From JAJDUF01 sp965238265 (GTDB lineage: Bacteria > Chloroflexota > UBA11872 > UBA12225 > JAJDUF01): a stretch of DNA of 64,000 nt. The notes under the pieces are model-generated. The model saw only the letters and a list, made by a program, of their open reading frames with translations, was not told where the DNA came from and made no database searches. A program made the translations under genes and the position numbers. The first letter of the stretch is position 1. Each line of letters begins with the position of its first letter. The stretch spans positions 2,914,001 through 2,978,000 of the forward strand of contig OZ250185.1 in NCBI GenBank assembly GCA_965238265.1, in the 5' to 3' direction. Of this stretch, positions 57,297 to 64,000 are shown one piece after another.

Positions 57297-57725
57297 ATGT
57301 CCACAGCGCACCGTTCACTCCTGCGGCCGGTGCTCACCGACCAGGTAGCTACACCGACACCGGGCGCCCAATACTCCCAGGCCCTCGCGCTGCCCCTGCC
57401 AGGAGTGGGGCAGCTCGTGTTTGTTTCCGGCCAGGGACCGACCGACGCCGCGGGACAGGTAGTGGGCATGGACGACCCGGAGGCCCAGGTGCGGCAGGTG
57501 TTCGCCAATATCCGGGCGCTCTTGGCGGCGGCCGGCGGCGGCCTAGAGCACATCGCGGAGATGACCCTCTACCTCCGCGACATCAACCACCGCCCAGTGG
57601 TGACTAAGGTGCGCGCCGAAGTCCTGCAGCAGCCGTATCCGACCGCGACGATGGTCGAGATCAGCGACTTCGCAGTGCCCGATTGGCTGGTCGAGATCAG
57701 CGCGCTGGCCGTGGTGCCGGCCTAG
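57297..57725 (+). CDS. RidA/YjgF-family protein
   Basis: 142 residues from ATG 57297 (AGAGGAG upstream); the longer open frame is repeat sequence. RidA core: QLVFVSGQGPTDAAGQVVGM, VRQVFANIRALLAAAGGGLE, HIAEMTLYLRDI, TKVRAEVLQQPYPTATMVEI. The R of the T-x-V-x-V-R-x-x-V block (ATMVEISDF) is missing, so it is not a canonical archetypal RidA. It may hydrolyse enamine/imine products of the adjacent PLP enzymes or belong to another Rid subfamily. Confidence 0.8.
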   Translation: MSTAHRSLLRPVLTDQVATPTPGAQYSQALALPLPGVGQLVFVSGQGPTDAAGQVVGMDDPEAQVRQVFANIRALLAAAGGGLEHIAEMTLYLRDINHRPVVTKVRAEVLQQPYPTATMVEISDFAVPDWLVEISALAVVPA

Positions 57726-57743
57726 CGTGCAGCCGAAAGCTAC

Positions 57744-57919
57744 GAGCTATCAGCTTTCAGCCGTCAGCCAGGGAGGTCATTGCGGCGGAAGCCGCAGTGA
57801 CGAGACGGAAGCCAACACCGTCCTTCCAGGCCGCAGGACAATCTATTTTCATGGCATGACGGGTGGCAGACTCCCCCTCTCTATCGCTCGGCGATGGAGA
57901 GGGGGCCGGGGGGTGAGGC
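57744..57919. repeat. Short cagctt-type repeat, family A half, and inverted family D
   Basis: gagctatcagctttcagccg (57744-57771), a family A half (57776-57800) and an inverted family D (57863-57919, ctccccctctctatcgctcg). Family D here reads into the stop of the amidohydrolase gene. Confidence 0.75.
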
Positions 57920-58816
57920 CTAGCGCTCCAGCCCCAGCAGGCGGGCGGCGTTGCGGTAGGTGATGTCGGCGTAGTGGTCCTCAGACTTGCAGTGCTCCCG
58001 GAGCCACGGCAGCGTGCGCGCGGCAAAGCACTCCTGGGAGTGGCCCCCGGCCATGGCTCCCTGCCCGTCGCGGCAGTAGCAGTCGGTGGCCCACAACAGC
58101 TTAGACCGGTGCCGCCGCACGAAGTCCGGGCCGAACTCCGGGTCGCGGGTGAGCGCATTCCACCCCGAACCCGCCGACAGGTCGCCGTAGACGTTCGGGT
58201 ATTCCTCCAGCCAGCGGTCGGTCAGCCCACCGCGCACGACCGGCCCCGGCGGATAGCCGACAAAGTCCGGCGCGTCATAGTCGCGCCGCACCGAGGCGCT
58301 GACGTTGGCCCACCACGCCTGCGCGTGCCCGATGAACGTCGTCTGCGGACAGGCGCGGAAGACGGCTTCGGCCGCCTCGAAGTTGTAGCTGTACACCCCG
58401 TACTGGAAGTGGATCAGCACCGGCAGCCCTAGCTCGCCGCAGAGCCGATAGATGGGCAGACACGCCGGGTGGTCGAATGCCAGCCGCACCTTGTGCTCGC
58501 CAAAGCCGCGTGCGCCAGCCCGGTGGTAGCGCCGGATGGCGTCGAGTGCGTCGTAGCGGAGGGGATTGACGTGACAGAAGGGTACGATCTCGTCCGGCCA
58601 CCGCCGCCAGGCATCCAGCGCCAGCTCCGTGTCGAACTCCGAGTAGCCCTGCCCCTCGAAGGACGGCGCGACGCTCTCGCCGCGGTCGTTGGGTAGAATG
58701 ATCGCCTTGCCGCCGCCGTGATGGCGCAGGTGGGCGATGACGTGCTCGGCCAAACGATGAGTCTCCGGCTTGCTGCTCTGCGTCACGGCGATGTGCTGGT
58801 GAAAGTCAATAATCAT
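57920..58816 (-). CDS. Amidohydrolase-2 family protein (paralogue 1)
   Basis: 298 residues. TIM-barrel metal site: MIIDFHQHIAVTQ (H-x-H), GEHKVRLAFDHPACLPIYRL, PVLIHFQYGVYSYNFEAAEA, TFIGHAQAWWANVSASV, LLWATDCYCRDGQGAMAGGH (metal Asp). 60-65 percent alike by eye to the amidohydrolase at 61456 (same blocks in the same order). Probably hydrolyses or decarboxylates a small amide or lactone. Divergent from that paralogue across the intervening membrane and LamG genes. Confidence 0.82.
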   Translation of the reverse strand: MIIDFHQHIAVTQSSKPETHRLAEHVIAHLRHHGGGKAIILPNDRGESVAPSFEGQGYSEFDTELALDAWRRWPDEIVPFCHVNPLRYDALDAIRRYHRAGARGFGEHKVRLAFDHPACLPIYRLCGELGLPVLIHFQYGVYSYNFEAAEAVFRACPQTTFIGHAQAWWANVSASVRRDYDAPDFVGYPPGPVVRGGLTDRWLEEYPNVYGDLSAGSGWNALTRDPEFGPDFVRRHRSKLLWATDCYCRDGQGAMAGGHSQECFAARTLPWLREHCKSEDHYADITYRNAARLLGLER

Positions 58817-58831
58817 GTCCCCTGCTTCCCA

Positions 58832-59479
58832 TCATGTCGAGGCGGTCATGGCATCGTCGGCGTCGGCCGCACGCTGGCGCAACAACTGCACGAGCACAAT
58901 TCCGGTAATGGCCCCATATACGACCCCATACGCGACCTGGCCCACGAACTGGCCCACGATCACGTCCACGGCCACGATCCCGACCCCGAACCAGGCCGCG
59001 ATCCTACCTACGATCCAGCCCACGACGCTCGCCACCACCCACCAGCCCGCCCGAGGTACGTGCCCCCGCAGCACCAGCCACTGGGCCACTCCTATTCCGA
59101 CCCCAACCAAGACCCAGCCCAGGATCACGGCCACGACATCGCCCATGATCTGGCCCGCGCCCACAAACGCGCCCAAGATCAGACCCACGCTTACGACGCC
59201 GCCCACGACCCCGCCCACGACGCTCGCCACCACCCACCAGCCCGCCCGTGCAACCTGCTCTCGCAGCACCAGCCATTGGGCCACCCCGACTCCGACCCCA
59301 ATCCCGACCCCGGCCCAGGCCACCATCCAGCCCACGGCCACAGCCCCGACCCAGGCCACGATCCAGCCCACGATCCAGCCCGCAACGCTCGCCACCACCC
59401 ACCGCAGCAAAAAGTCCCAGTCGGGCGCCTTGGCGCTGCCCACAGGCTGGTCACTACGGTCACCGGTTTGCTCGGCCAT
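58832..59479 (-). CDS. Integral membrane protein with internal sequence repeats
   Basis: 215 residues from ATG 59479 (GGGAGAGG upstream). Three related units of about 45 residues: WVVASVAGWIVGWIVAWVGA, GIGVGVGVAQWLVLREQVAR, AGWWVVASVVGGVVGGVVSV, GIGVAQWLVLRGHVPRAGWW, VVASVVGWIVGRIAAW. Probably eight transmembrane helices formed by repeated G-x-x-V-A-Q-W-L-V-L-R blocks. Family known to me only as hypothetical; function unknown. Directly adjacent to the amidohydrolase on the same strand. Confidence 0.7.
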   Translation of the reverse strand: MAEQTGDRSDQPVGSAKAPDWDFLLRWVVASVAGWIVGWIVAWVGAVAVGWMVAWAGVGIGVGVGVAQWLVLREQVARAGWWVVASVVGGVVGGVVSVGLILGAFVGAGQIMGDVVAVILGWVLVGVGIGVAQWLVLRGHVPRAGWWVVASVVGWIVGRIAAWFGVGIVAVDVIVGQFVGQVAYGVVYGAITGIVLVQLLRQRAADADDAMTAST

Positions 59480-59510
59480 CGGGCCTCTCCCCACTCACCC
59501 CCGCCGCCGC

Positions 59511-61121
59511 CTATTCCGCCGATCCAAGGTGCGACAGCCGCGCCACTTCCCGCTCCGTCAGCGCCCGGCCGTAGAGCCGCAGGTCGGCCATCCGGCCGCA
59601 GAAGTGGTCGTGCGCCCCCATCCCGATCCGCAATGGCCGCTCGTTGCTGAGATCGTAGTCGGCGGCCTGGAACGGCGCCGAGGTGGCCACCACCTCGCCG
59701 TCTACGTAGAGCTTCAGCCGGCTCCGCTCGCGGACCGCCGCCAGATGCCGCCAGCCCGGCGCCAATTCCCGGTCATGGGTGACGTTCCGGCCCGCCTCCA
59801 GCGAGTACACGTGACCGGAGGGCAGGGTGCCGCCGAACAGTCACCCCTGATAGACCGCCATAGACCACACGCGGCGATACTTCACCGCCGGGGTCGTATC
59901 CAGTTGGCCCGTAGACACCCACGCGCCGTCGCTATCGTACCGATAGACATTGGCCAGCGGCAACGTACCCGCATAGAGCTTGCCGTTATAGACGGCCATG
60001 CCCATCACTTCCAGCTCTTCACCCAAGCGCCCGGTGTTCGCCCACTCCGTCTGCCCGTCCCAGCGAAACACGGTGCCGGAGGGCCACGCGCCGACGTAGA
60101 GCCGACCGCCGTGGATAGCGACGGAATACACCTGGGTCGTATCGGCCTGATAGCCGCAGCTCGTCCATTCCGTTCCCCCGTCGTAGCGGAAGAGACCACC
60201 ACCTTCATTCCCCGTCGCGTACAGGTGGCCGTTGTAGACGGCCAGCGACATCAGCCGGCGGCCGGGCGTGCCGCAATCTACCCAGCGTTGCCCACCGGCG
60301 TAGCGGAACACCCCCTGGCTGTAGAGCGGGATGGCATAGAGTTGCCCTTTGTAGACGGTCAGGCCCGCTATCGAGTCGGCACCCGGCAGGTGTCCGCAGT
60401 CCGTCCAGCGCCCCTCGTCCTCGTAGCGGTAGATGCGGCCGCCGGGATGTTGGTTGAGCGACTCCGGCAGGGCCGAGCCGCCGGCACGGTACCGCGAGAC
60501 GCCGGCATAGAGCTGTCCCTCGTAGATCGCCAGCGCGGCGACGGTATTGCACCGATCCGGGCTGCCACAATCCACCCATTGCGTGCCGCCGGCGTAGCGG
60601 TAGAGGTGGCCCGCCTCGTCGGCCCCGGTCTCGAACGTGCCGGCATAGAGGTCACCGTCATATACGCACAGCGCGTAGACCCGCAAGTTGTTGCCGGGGC
60701 GCCCGCAGTCGGTCCACGCCGGCTCCGTCCGGGCGTTGTCAATGCCGAAGTGGACGTTGCGCCAGTTGGCTTGGTGCGAGGTCACGCCGGCGTAGTTCTG
60801 GATACTGAAGTTGACCCCCCGGCGGCGGTCGGGATCGTACTTGCTGACAATATCGCCGAGCACGTCGTCGAGCACCTGCGCGGTATGCACCCACACCGAG
60901 ATCGAAAAATCGTCGGTACCCAAGCGCAGCGCGTCGCTCGCAGCCACCTCGATGGCAGCGGTGCGGCCGTCGAACCGGGCCGCACCCGACGCGCGGCCGT
61001 CCGGTCCCGCCGCCGTGAGATCAGCGCCACGATTGACGCCATCGTGCCCATGCCCGGAAGCGTCTTGCGTATCGCCGGCCAGCGGCCAATGTCCGATGAG
61101 ACCCGGATCATCTACAACCAT
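59511..61121 (-). pseudogene. LamG/beta-propeller-like protein with an in-frame TGA
   Basis: Open from ATG 61121. A LamG/concanavalin-like start (GLIGHWPLAGDTQDASGHGH, SGAARFDGRTAAIEVAASDA) is followed by repeated propeller-like blades (LAIYEGQLYAGVSRY, LTVYKGQLYAIPLYSQG, AVYNGHLYATGNEGGG, AIHGGRLYVGAWPSG, AVYNGKLYAGTLPLA). At 59843-59841 a TGA replaces an expected CGA Arg (MAVYQG*LFGGTLPSGHV). The same frame then continues to 59511 with a second LamG-like end (LKLYVDGEVVATSAPFQAAD, GRMADLRLYGRALTEREVAR). No signal peptide is visible. Confidence 0.7.
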
Positions 61122-61170
61122 GCCATTCCCTCCGTATTCTCCCCGTCACTGGCACAAAAACAACACCCAT

Positions 61171-61348
61171 CCGTCATTGCGGCGCAAGCCGCAATCCAGG
61201 CCCCCACCCTAACCATCCCCCGTTGCGACAGGGGAGGGAACATCTCGTCCCCCTGCCGGAGCGGGAGGACCATAGGGGGACCGTCATTCCCGCGTACACG
61301 GGAATCCACGTCCCCCTGCGGAGCGGGGGGGGGGCCATAGGGGGGCCG
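61171..61348. repeat. Mosaic of five dispersed repeats (A-E-B-A-B)
   Basis: In order: family A half (61171-61197), E (61200-61238), B (61248-61281), A half (61282-61309) and B (61310-61348). They form most of the 334-base gap between the LamG gene and the second amidohydrolase. No gene is supported in the gap. Confidence 0.85.
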
Positions 61349-61455
61349 ACATTGCCCCCGGGCCGCGGCAGCGCTACACGCGAGGCCAGGCCGTGTACTG
61401 CCTGGTATTATGCAGCCCAGCACCGCGCAAATTCCATCTGCGCTGAGGAGGACAT

Positions 61456-62322
61456 ATGATCCTTGACTTCCATACACATATCGGCCAGGGCCATCGGTCA
61501 GCCGCGCACGTCATCGCCCATCACAACGCCTACGGCGGCGGCAAGTCGGTGGTGCTGCCCATCGAGCCTGGCGATTGCACGGCGATGGGCACCTATACGG
61601 GCATGAGGACGGAGTTGGCAGTGGAGGCGGTAGAGGAGTACGGCGACGAGCTAATCCCGTTCTGTCACGTCAATCCCTTGGCTCCCGACGCGCTCGACCA
61701 GCTTCGCCGCTACCATGCCACGGGCAAGTTCTACGGCTTTGGCGAGCACAAGGTCCGGCTGGCCTGTGACCATCCCCTCTCGCTGGAGATTTACCGTCTG
61801 TGTGGTGAGCTAGGCTGGCCGGTGCTCATCCACTTCGAGTACCGCAACTACAGCTACAACTTCGAGGCCTTCGAGACGGTGCTGAAGACCTGTCCGGAGA
61901 CGACATTCGTCGGCCACGCCCAAGCCTGGTGGGCCAACGTCAGCGCCGACGTACCGCGCGACTACCTGGCGCCGGACTACACGCCCTACCCCAAAGACCC
62001 GGTGGTCCGCGGCGGGCTGACCGACCGCTGGCTGGAGGAATACCCCAACATCTACGGCGACCTGTCGGCGGGGTCCGGGCTAGGCGCTATTTCCCGGGAC
62101 CCGGAGTTCGGCAAGGATTTCGTGCGCCGGCACCGCACCAAGCTGCTCTGGGCGACGGACTGCCCCTGCCGCGACGGGCACGGGGGCATGGGCGAGGGGA
62201 AGAGCCGCGAGTGCTTTTCTTCCCGCACGCTCCCACTGCTCCAGGAATACTGCGAGTCCGAGGACCACTACGCGGACATCACCTACCGAAACGCCGTGCG
62301 TCTGCTGGGGTTGGACGGCTAG
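61456..62322 (+). CDS. Amidohydrolase-2 family protein (paralogue 2)
   Basis: 288 residues from ATG 61456 with GGAGGAC upstream. MILDFHTHIGQGHRSAAHVI (H-x-H), GEHKVRLACDHPLSLEIYRL, PVLIHFEYRNYSYNFEAFET, TFVGHAQAWWANVSADVPRD and LLWATDCPCRDGHGGMGEGK. Its N-terminus is about 10 residues shorter than paralogue 1. Both copies keep the metal ligands. It ends just before a family D+A composite. Confidence 0.82.
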   Translation: MILDFHTHIGQGHRSAAHVIAHHNAYGGGKSVVLPIEPGDCTAMGTYTGMRTELAVEAVEEYGDELIPFCHVNPLAPDALDQLRRYHATGKFYGFGEHKVRLACDHPLSLEIYRLCGELGWPVLIHFEYRNYSYNFEAFETVLKTCPETTFVGHAQAWWANVSADVPRDYLAPDYTPYPKDPVVRGGLTDRWLEEYPNIYGDLSAGSGLGAISRDPEFGKDFVRRHRTKLLWATDCPCRDGHGGMGEGKSRECFSSRTLPLLQEYCESEDHYADITYRNAVRLLGLDG

Positions 62323-62323
62323 A

Positions 62324-62510
62324 CCTCATCCCCCGGCCCGCTCTCCATCGCCGAGCGATAGCGAGGGGGAGTCTGCCACTCGTCACTCCCGCGCAAGCGG
62401 GAATCCAACAACCGGCCCTCCCAGGTTGGCGGGGTGGAGTCACTGCCACCACTGCGCGCCGTTCTTGGAGATTACGCAAAGGTCTCCGTGCGCGGGAATG
62501 ACGGGCGGTA
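62324..62510. repeat. Family D then family A repeats
   Basis: ctcatcccccggcccgctct, catcgccgagcgatagcgag (family D), then cactcccgcgcaagcgggaa (A half, 62384-62408) and a right A half (62486-62510). Fills the gap to the small frameshifted gene. Confidence 0.8.
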
Positions 62511-62562
62511 GACCCTGCCCCGCAGGTTGCTTCTGCGCGCGTCATCACCAGGTACGCTCCGC

Positions 62563-62785
62563 TCACTTGCCCTCCTCGGCGGAGCACGCACAGTCCTCGG
62601 CGCTCGGCGTCCCTACCGCTGCCGCCTGCACGGCGGTCACCGTCGGCGCCGGCGCCGGTGTGCCCGCCTCGCCGCTCCCGGCCAGCCAGCCGCCGAGCGC
62701 CGAGGACGGCCCCGATCACCAGGATCATCCCCAGGATATGTAGCTCCCGCTCAAAGGCCTTGATCCGCGCCCGTAGCTTCTCCAT
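62563..62785 (-). pseudogene. Small membrane protein gene with a one-base frameshift
   Basis: From ATG 62785: MEKLRARIKAFERELHILGM, ILVIGAVLGA. One extra base (C in ggcgctCggcggc) near 62695 shifts the frame. The coding pattern then continues in another frame as GGWLAGSGEAGTPAPAP, TVTAVQAAAVGTPSAEDCAC, SAEEGK to TGA. One hydrophobic helix and a Pro/Ala tail with paired Cys. It lies 13 bases downstream of the partial glycine-zipper gene on the same strand. Confidence 0.5.
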
Positions 62786-62798
62786 ACCCCGACTCTCC

Positions 62799-64000
62799 TC
62801 ACCTCGGTCTGTCGCTTACCTCTGCCTCGGATAAGGTGCCATGAGCGATAGCGGATTGGTCAGCGTTGGTGGCTAACGTCTCGACGAGTTTCAATACTTC
62901 TCCCTCAACTTGACCAACTGAGGGAAGTGCGATCTTCGGTCGCTTCCGGATAATTGCTTCGAACTGCGGTTCGAACTCTATGCGGACCAACTTGCGAAGA
63001 CCATCTTCACCGGTGGCCTTATTCGACTCCTTAAACATGTAGCGTAGCCACTTCGGATTCGCCGTCCTTTTGACCTCCGACGCTATGTGTTCAACCTCAT
63101 CATCCATGAGCATGTACTCAAATGCCAGCGTTTGAATCTCGTCTTGCAGAACGGTAAGCAAGTGCTTGGAGTCGTCGTCAGCTACTGTGTCAGCAACGAT
63201 CTTGGCTGCGGCAGAGCCTCCAAGGCCGCCGCCCAATGCGCCCACGATGCCTCCAACCACTCCACCGGCAGCCGTGCCGATGACAGGAACTGCCGTTCCG
63301 ATTGTAGCCCCTACGCCCGCGCCTATCATCCATCCTGCAGTACCAGTTGCAACGCCAGTGACATTCACTGAGGCATTCTTCGTGAACTGTCGCCATGAAA
63401 TCGAACGGTCGAAAGCTGCCCTGTAGAAGTCAGGGGTGATCGTAACCGCTGTTGCTACTGTCCCTGTAATAGCGTTGGTGCGAAGGAGCTTGGACACATG
63501 GTTGACTGCCGCGGCGCCGTAGACCGCTTTCCCAAGTGATCCCGCGGCAATGCGATGGACTGCCGCACGACCAACGGCTGTGCCCGATATGGCCTTTACT
63601 CCGCTACGAACCGAAACGACTCCGGCGGCAGCGGCCTTAGTGCGTAGTAGCTGTGCGCTCGCTATCCCTGTGATTAACGCTGTGCTGCCATCCACAATTG
63701 CACGCTTGAGGGACTCCCTCGTCGCATCTTGCGTGCTCTCGCCGCGCCAGCGGCTCTGCGCGAAGGTGACCACGAACGAAACCGTAGCTACAAAAGTGGA
63801 AGTTACGGCTTGCGTCCCGGCGTCAAAAATCAGGGAATCGACATTTCCCGCCCGTGCGATATTCCTTGCCTGCTTGTAGGTCACCGTTCCCCGCTGGACT
63901 AACTTCTCGGCATCTGCGGGATTCGAGAATTCCGGGACCTTGCCCTGCGCGATCCGATCACGCATTAACTCTACGCAGTCTACGTACTGGTCCTTCGGAA
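62799..64000 (-). CDS. Hypothetical membrane protein with glycine-zipper core (cut by window end)
   Basis: At least 400 residues; the frame stays open to the end of the window, so the start lies outside. DRIAQGKVPEFSNPADAEKL, TYKQARNIARAGNVDSLIFD, AVTSTFVATVSFVVTFAQSR are followed by TAGWMIGAGVGATIGTAVPV and GTAAGGVVGGIVGALGGGLG, a glycine-zipper/membrane-insertion segment. A charged C-terminus (KRTANPKWLRYMFKESNKAT) ends at 62799. Resembles accessory-island inner membrane proteins I recall from enterobacteria, not confirmed. Lower GC than neighbours suggests transfer. Confidence 0.65.
   Translation of the reverse strand, partial: PKDQYVDCVELMRDRIAQGKVPEFSNPADAEKLVQRGTVTYKQARNIARAGNVDSLIFDAGTQAVTSTFVATVSFVVTFAQSRWRGESTQDATRESLKRAIVDGSTALITGIASAQLLRTKAAAAGVVSVRSGVKAISGTAVGRAAVHRIAAGSLGKAVYGAAAVNHVSKLLRTNAITGTVATAVTITPDFYRAAFDRSISWRQFTKNASVNVTGVATGTAGWMIGAGVGATIGTAVPVIGTAAGGVVGGIVGALGGGLGGSAAAKIVADTVADDDSKHLLTVLQDEIQTLAFEYMLMDDEVEHIASEVKRTANPKWLRYMFKESNKATGEDGLRKLVRIEFEPQFEAIIRKRPKIALPSVGQVEGEVLKLVETLATNADQSAIAHGTLSEAEVSDRPR

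Noticed and set aside
58718..59650. Plus-strand frame with DPAHDARHH-type repeats resembling a repetitive surface protein
   Set aside because: The periodicity is the reverse complement of the VAQWLVLR repeats of the real minus-strand membrane protein.
59841..59843. Selenocysteine at the in-frame TGA
   Set aside because: No adjacent SECIS-like hairpin was seen, the homologous codon is an Arg in sibling blades, and the protein is not a redox enzyme.
58815..61340. Very long plus-strand open frame (841 codons) rich in His/Asp/Pro/Thr repeats
   Set aside because: It is the antisense shadow of the repetitive membrane protein and the LamG gene; the minus strand has clear domains and ribosome sites, and the plus frame has none.

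Overview
The window is about 64 kb of high-GC bacterial chromosome. It is mostly housekeeping and accessory genes on both strands, with short intergenic gaps packed with GC-rich palindromic repeats. Gene content fits a Chloroflexota-like bacterium, possibly near Thermomicrobia/Sphaerobacter. The reasons are a T-box in front of valS, a lipA-lipB-M16 peptidase run, nadD-rsfS, Uma2 nucleases, a GerW/YtfJ protein, a stand-alone Clp_N protein and c-di-AMP-type PII-like domains. This placement is inference; there is no rRNA or other phylogenetic marker beyond valS, mutL and rpmB. Layout: 1-2.1 kb holds the 5' part of valS (minus) with a complete T-box leader and promoter. 2.4-6.4 kb holds a YloV-like DhaL/DAK protein divergent from rpmB, small membrane proteins, and a DUF433 antitoxin with a truncated DUF5615 toxin. 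6.5-10.1 kb holds two phage head genes (portal and a protease-capsid fusion) beside tRNA-Lys(TTT), with no other recognisable phage genes. 10.6-15.6 kb holds duplicated Uma2 genes (one frameshifted), an ankyrin protein, mutL and a GNAT. 15.7-17 kb is a decayed IS630 element. 17-20 kb is a toxin-antitoxin-rich strip (hicAB, DUF4258/DUF2283). 20-25.9 kb holds an M16 peptidase, lipB, lipA and an ABC exporter pair. 26.0-26.4 kb holds a long, highly structured, untranslated stretch ending in a terminator, followed by a rifampin-phosphotransferase-like enzyme. 30-45 kb holds a FabZ-like protein, pyruvate kinase, GerW, a four-unit Clp_N protein, a secreted HExxH protein, a tandem c-di-AMP-receptor-like protein, an aldose epimerase, a His-rich P1B ATPase, a FIST protein and an M24-fold enzyme. 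45-49 kb holds a rhodanese, tyrA, rsfS, nadD and small genes. 49-62.3 kb holds a probable catabolic or modification cluster: a Gfo/Idh/MocA oxidoreductase, three paralogous DegT-type PLP aminotransferases, a ceramidase-like zinc hydrolase, RidA and two paralogous amidohydrolases. It is interrupted by an ISAs1-like element that truncated an ABC exporter. The window ends inside a glycine-zipper membrane protein. Two themes recur. First, at least five families of dispersed GC-rich palindromes lie between genes, inside the T-box stem III loop, in-frame inside pyruvate kinase, and as the C-terminal codons of several proteins. Second, many genes carry exactly one lesion (4-nt insertion, small indels, in-frame TAG or TGA), so this is either an actively decaying genome or an assembly with residual errors. 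The tandem DarA-like protein suggests c-di-AMP signalling; the structured RNA may belong to the same circuit, but that link is only a hypothesis.
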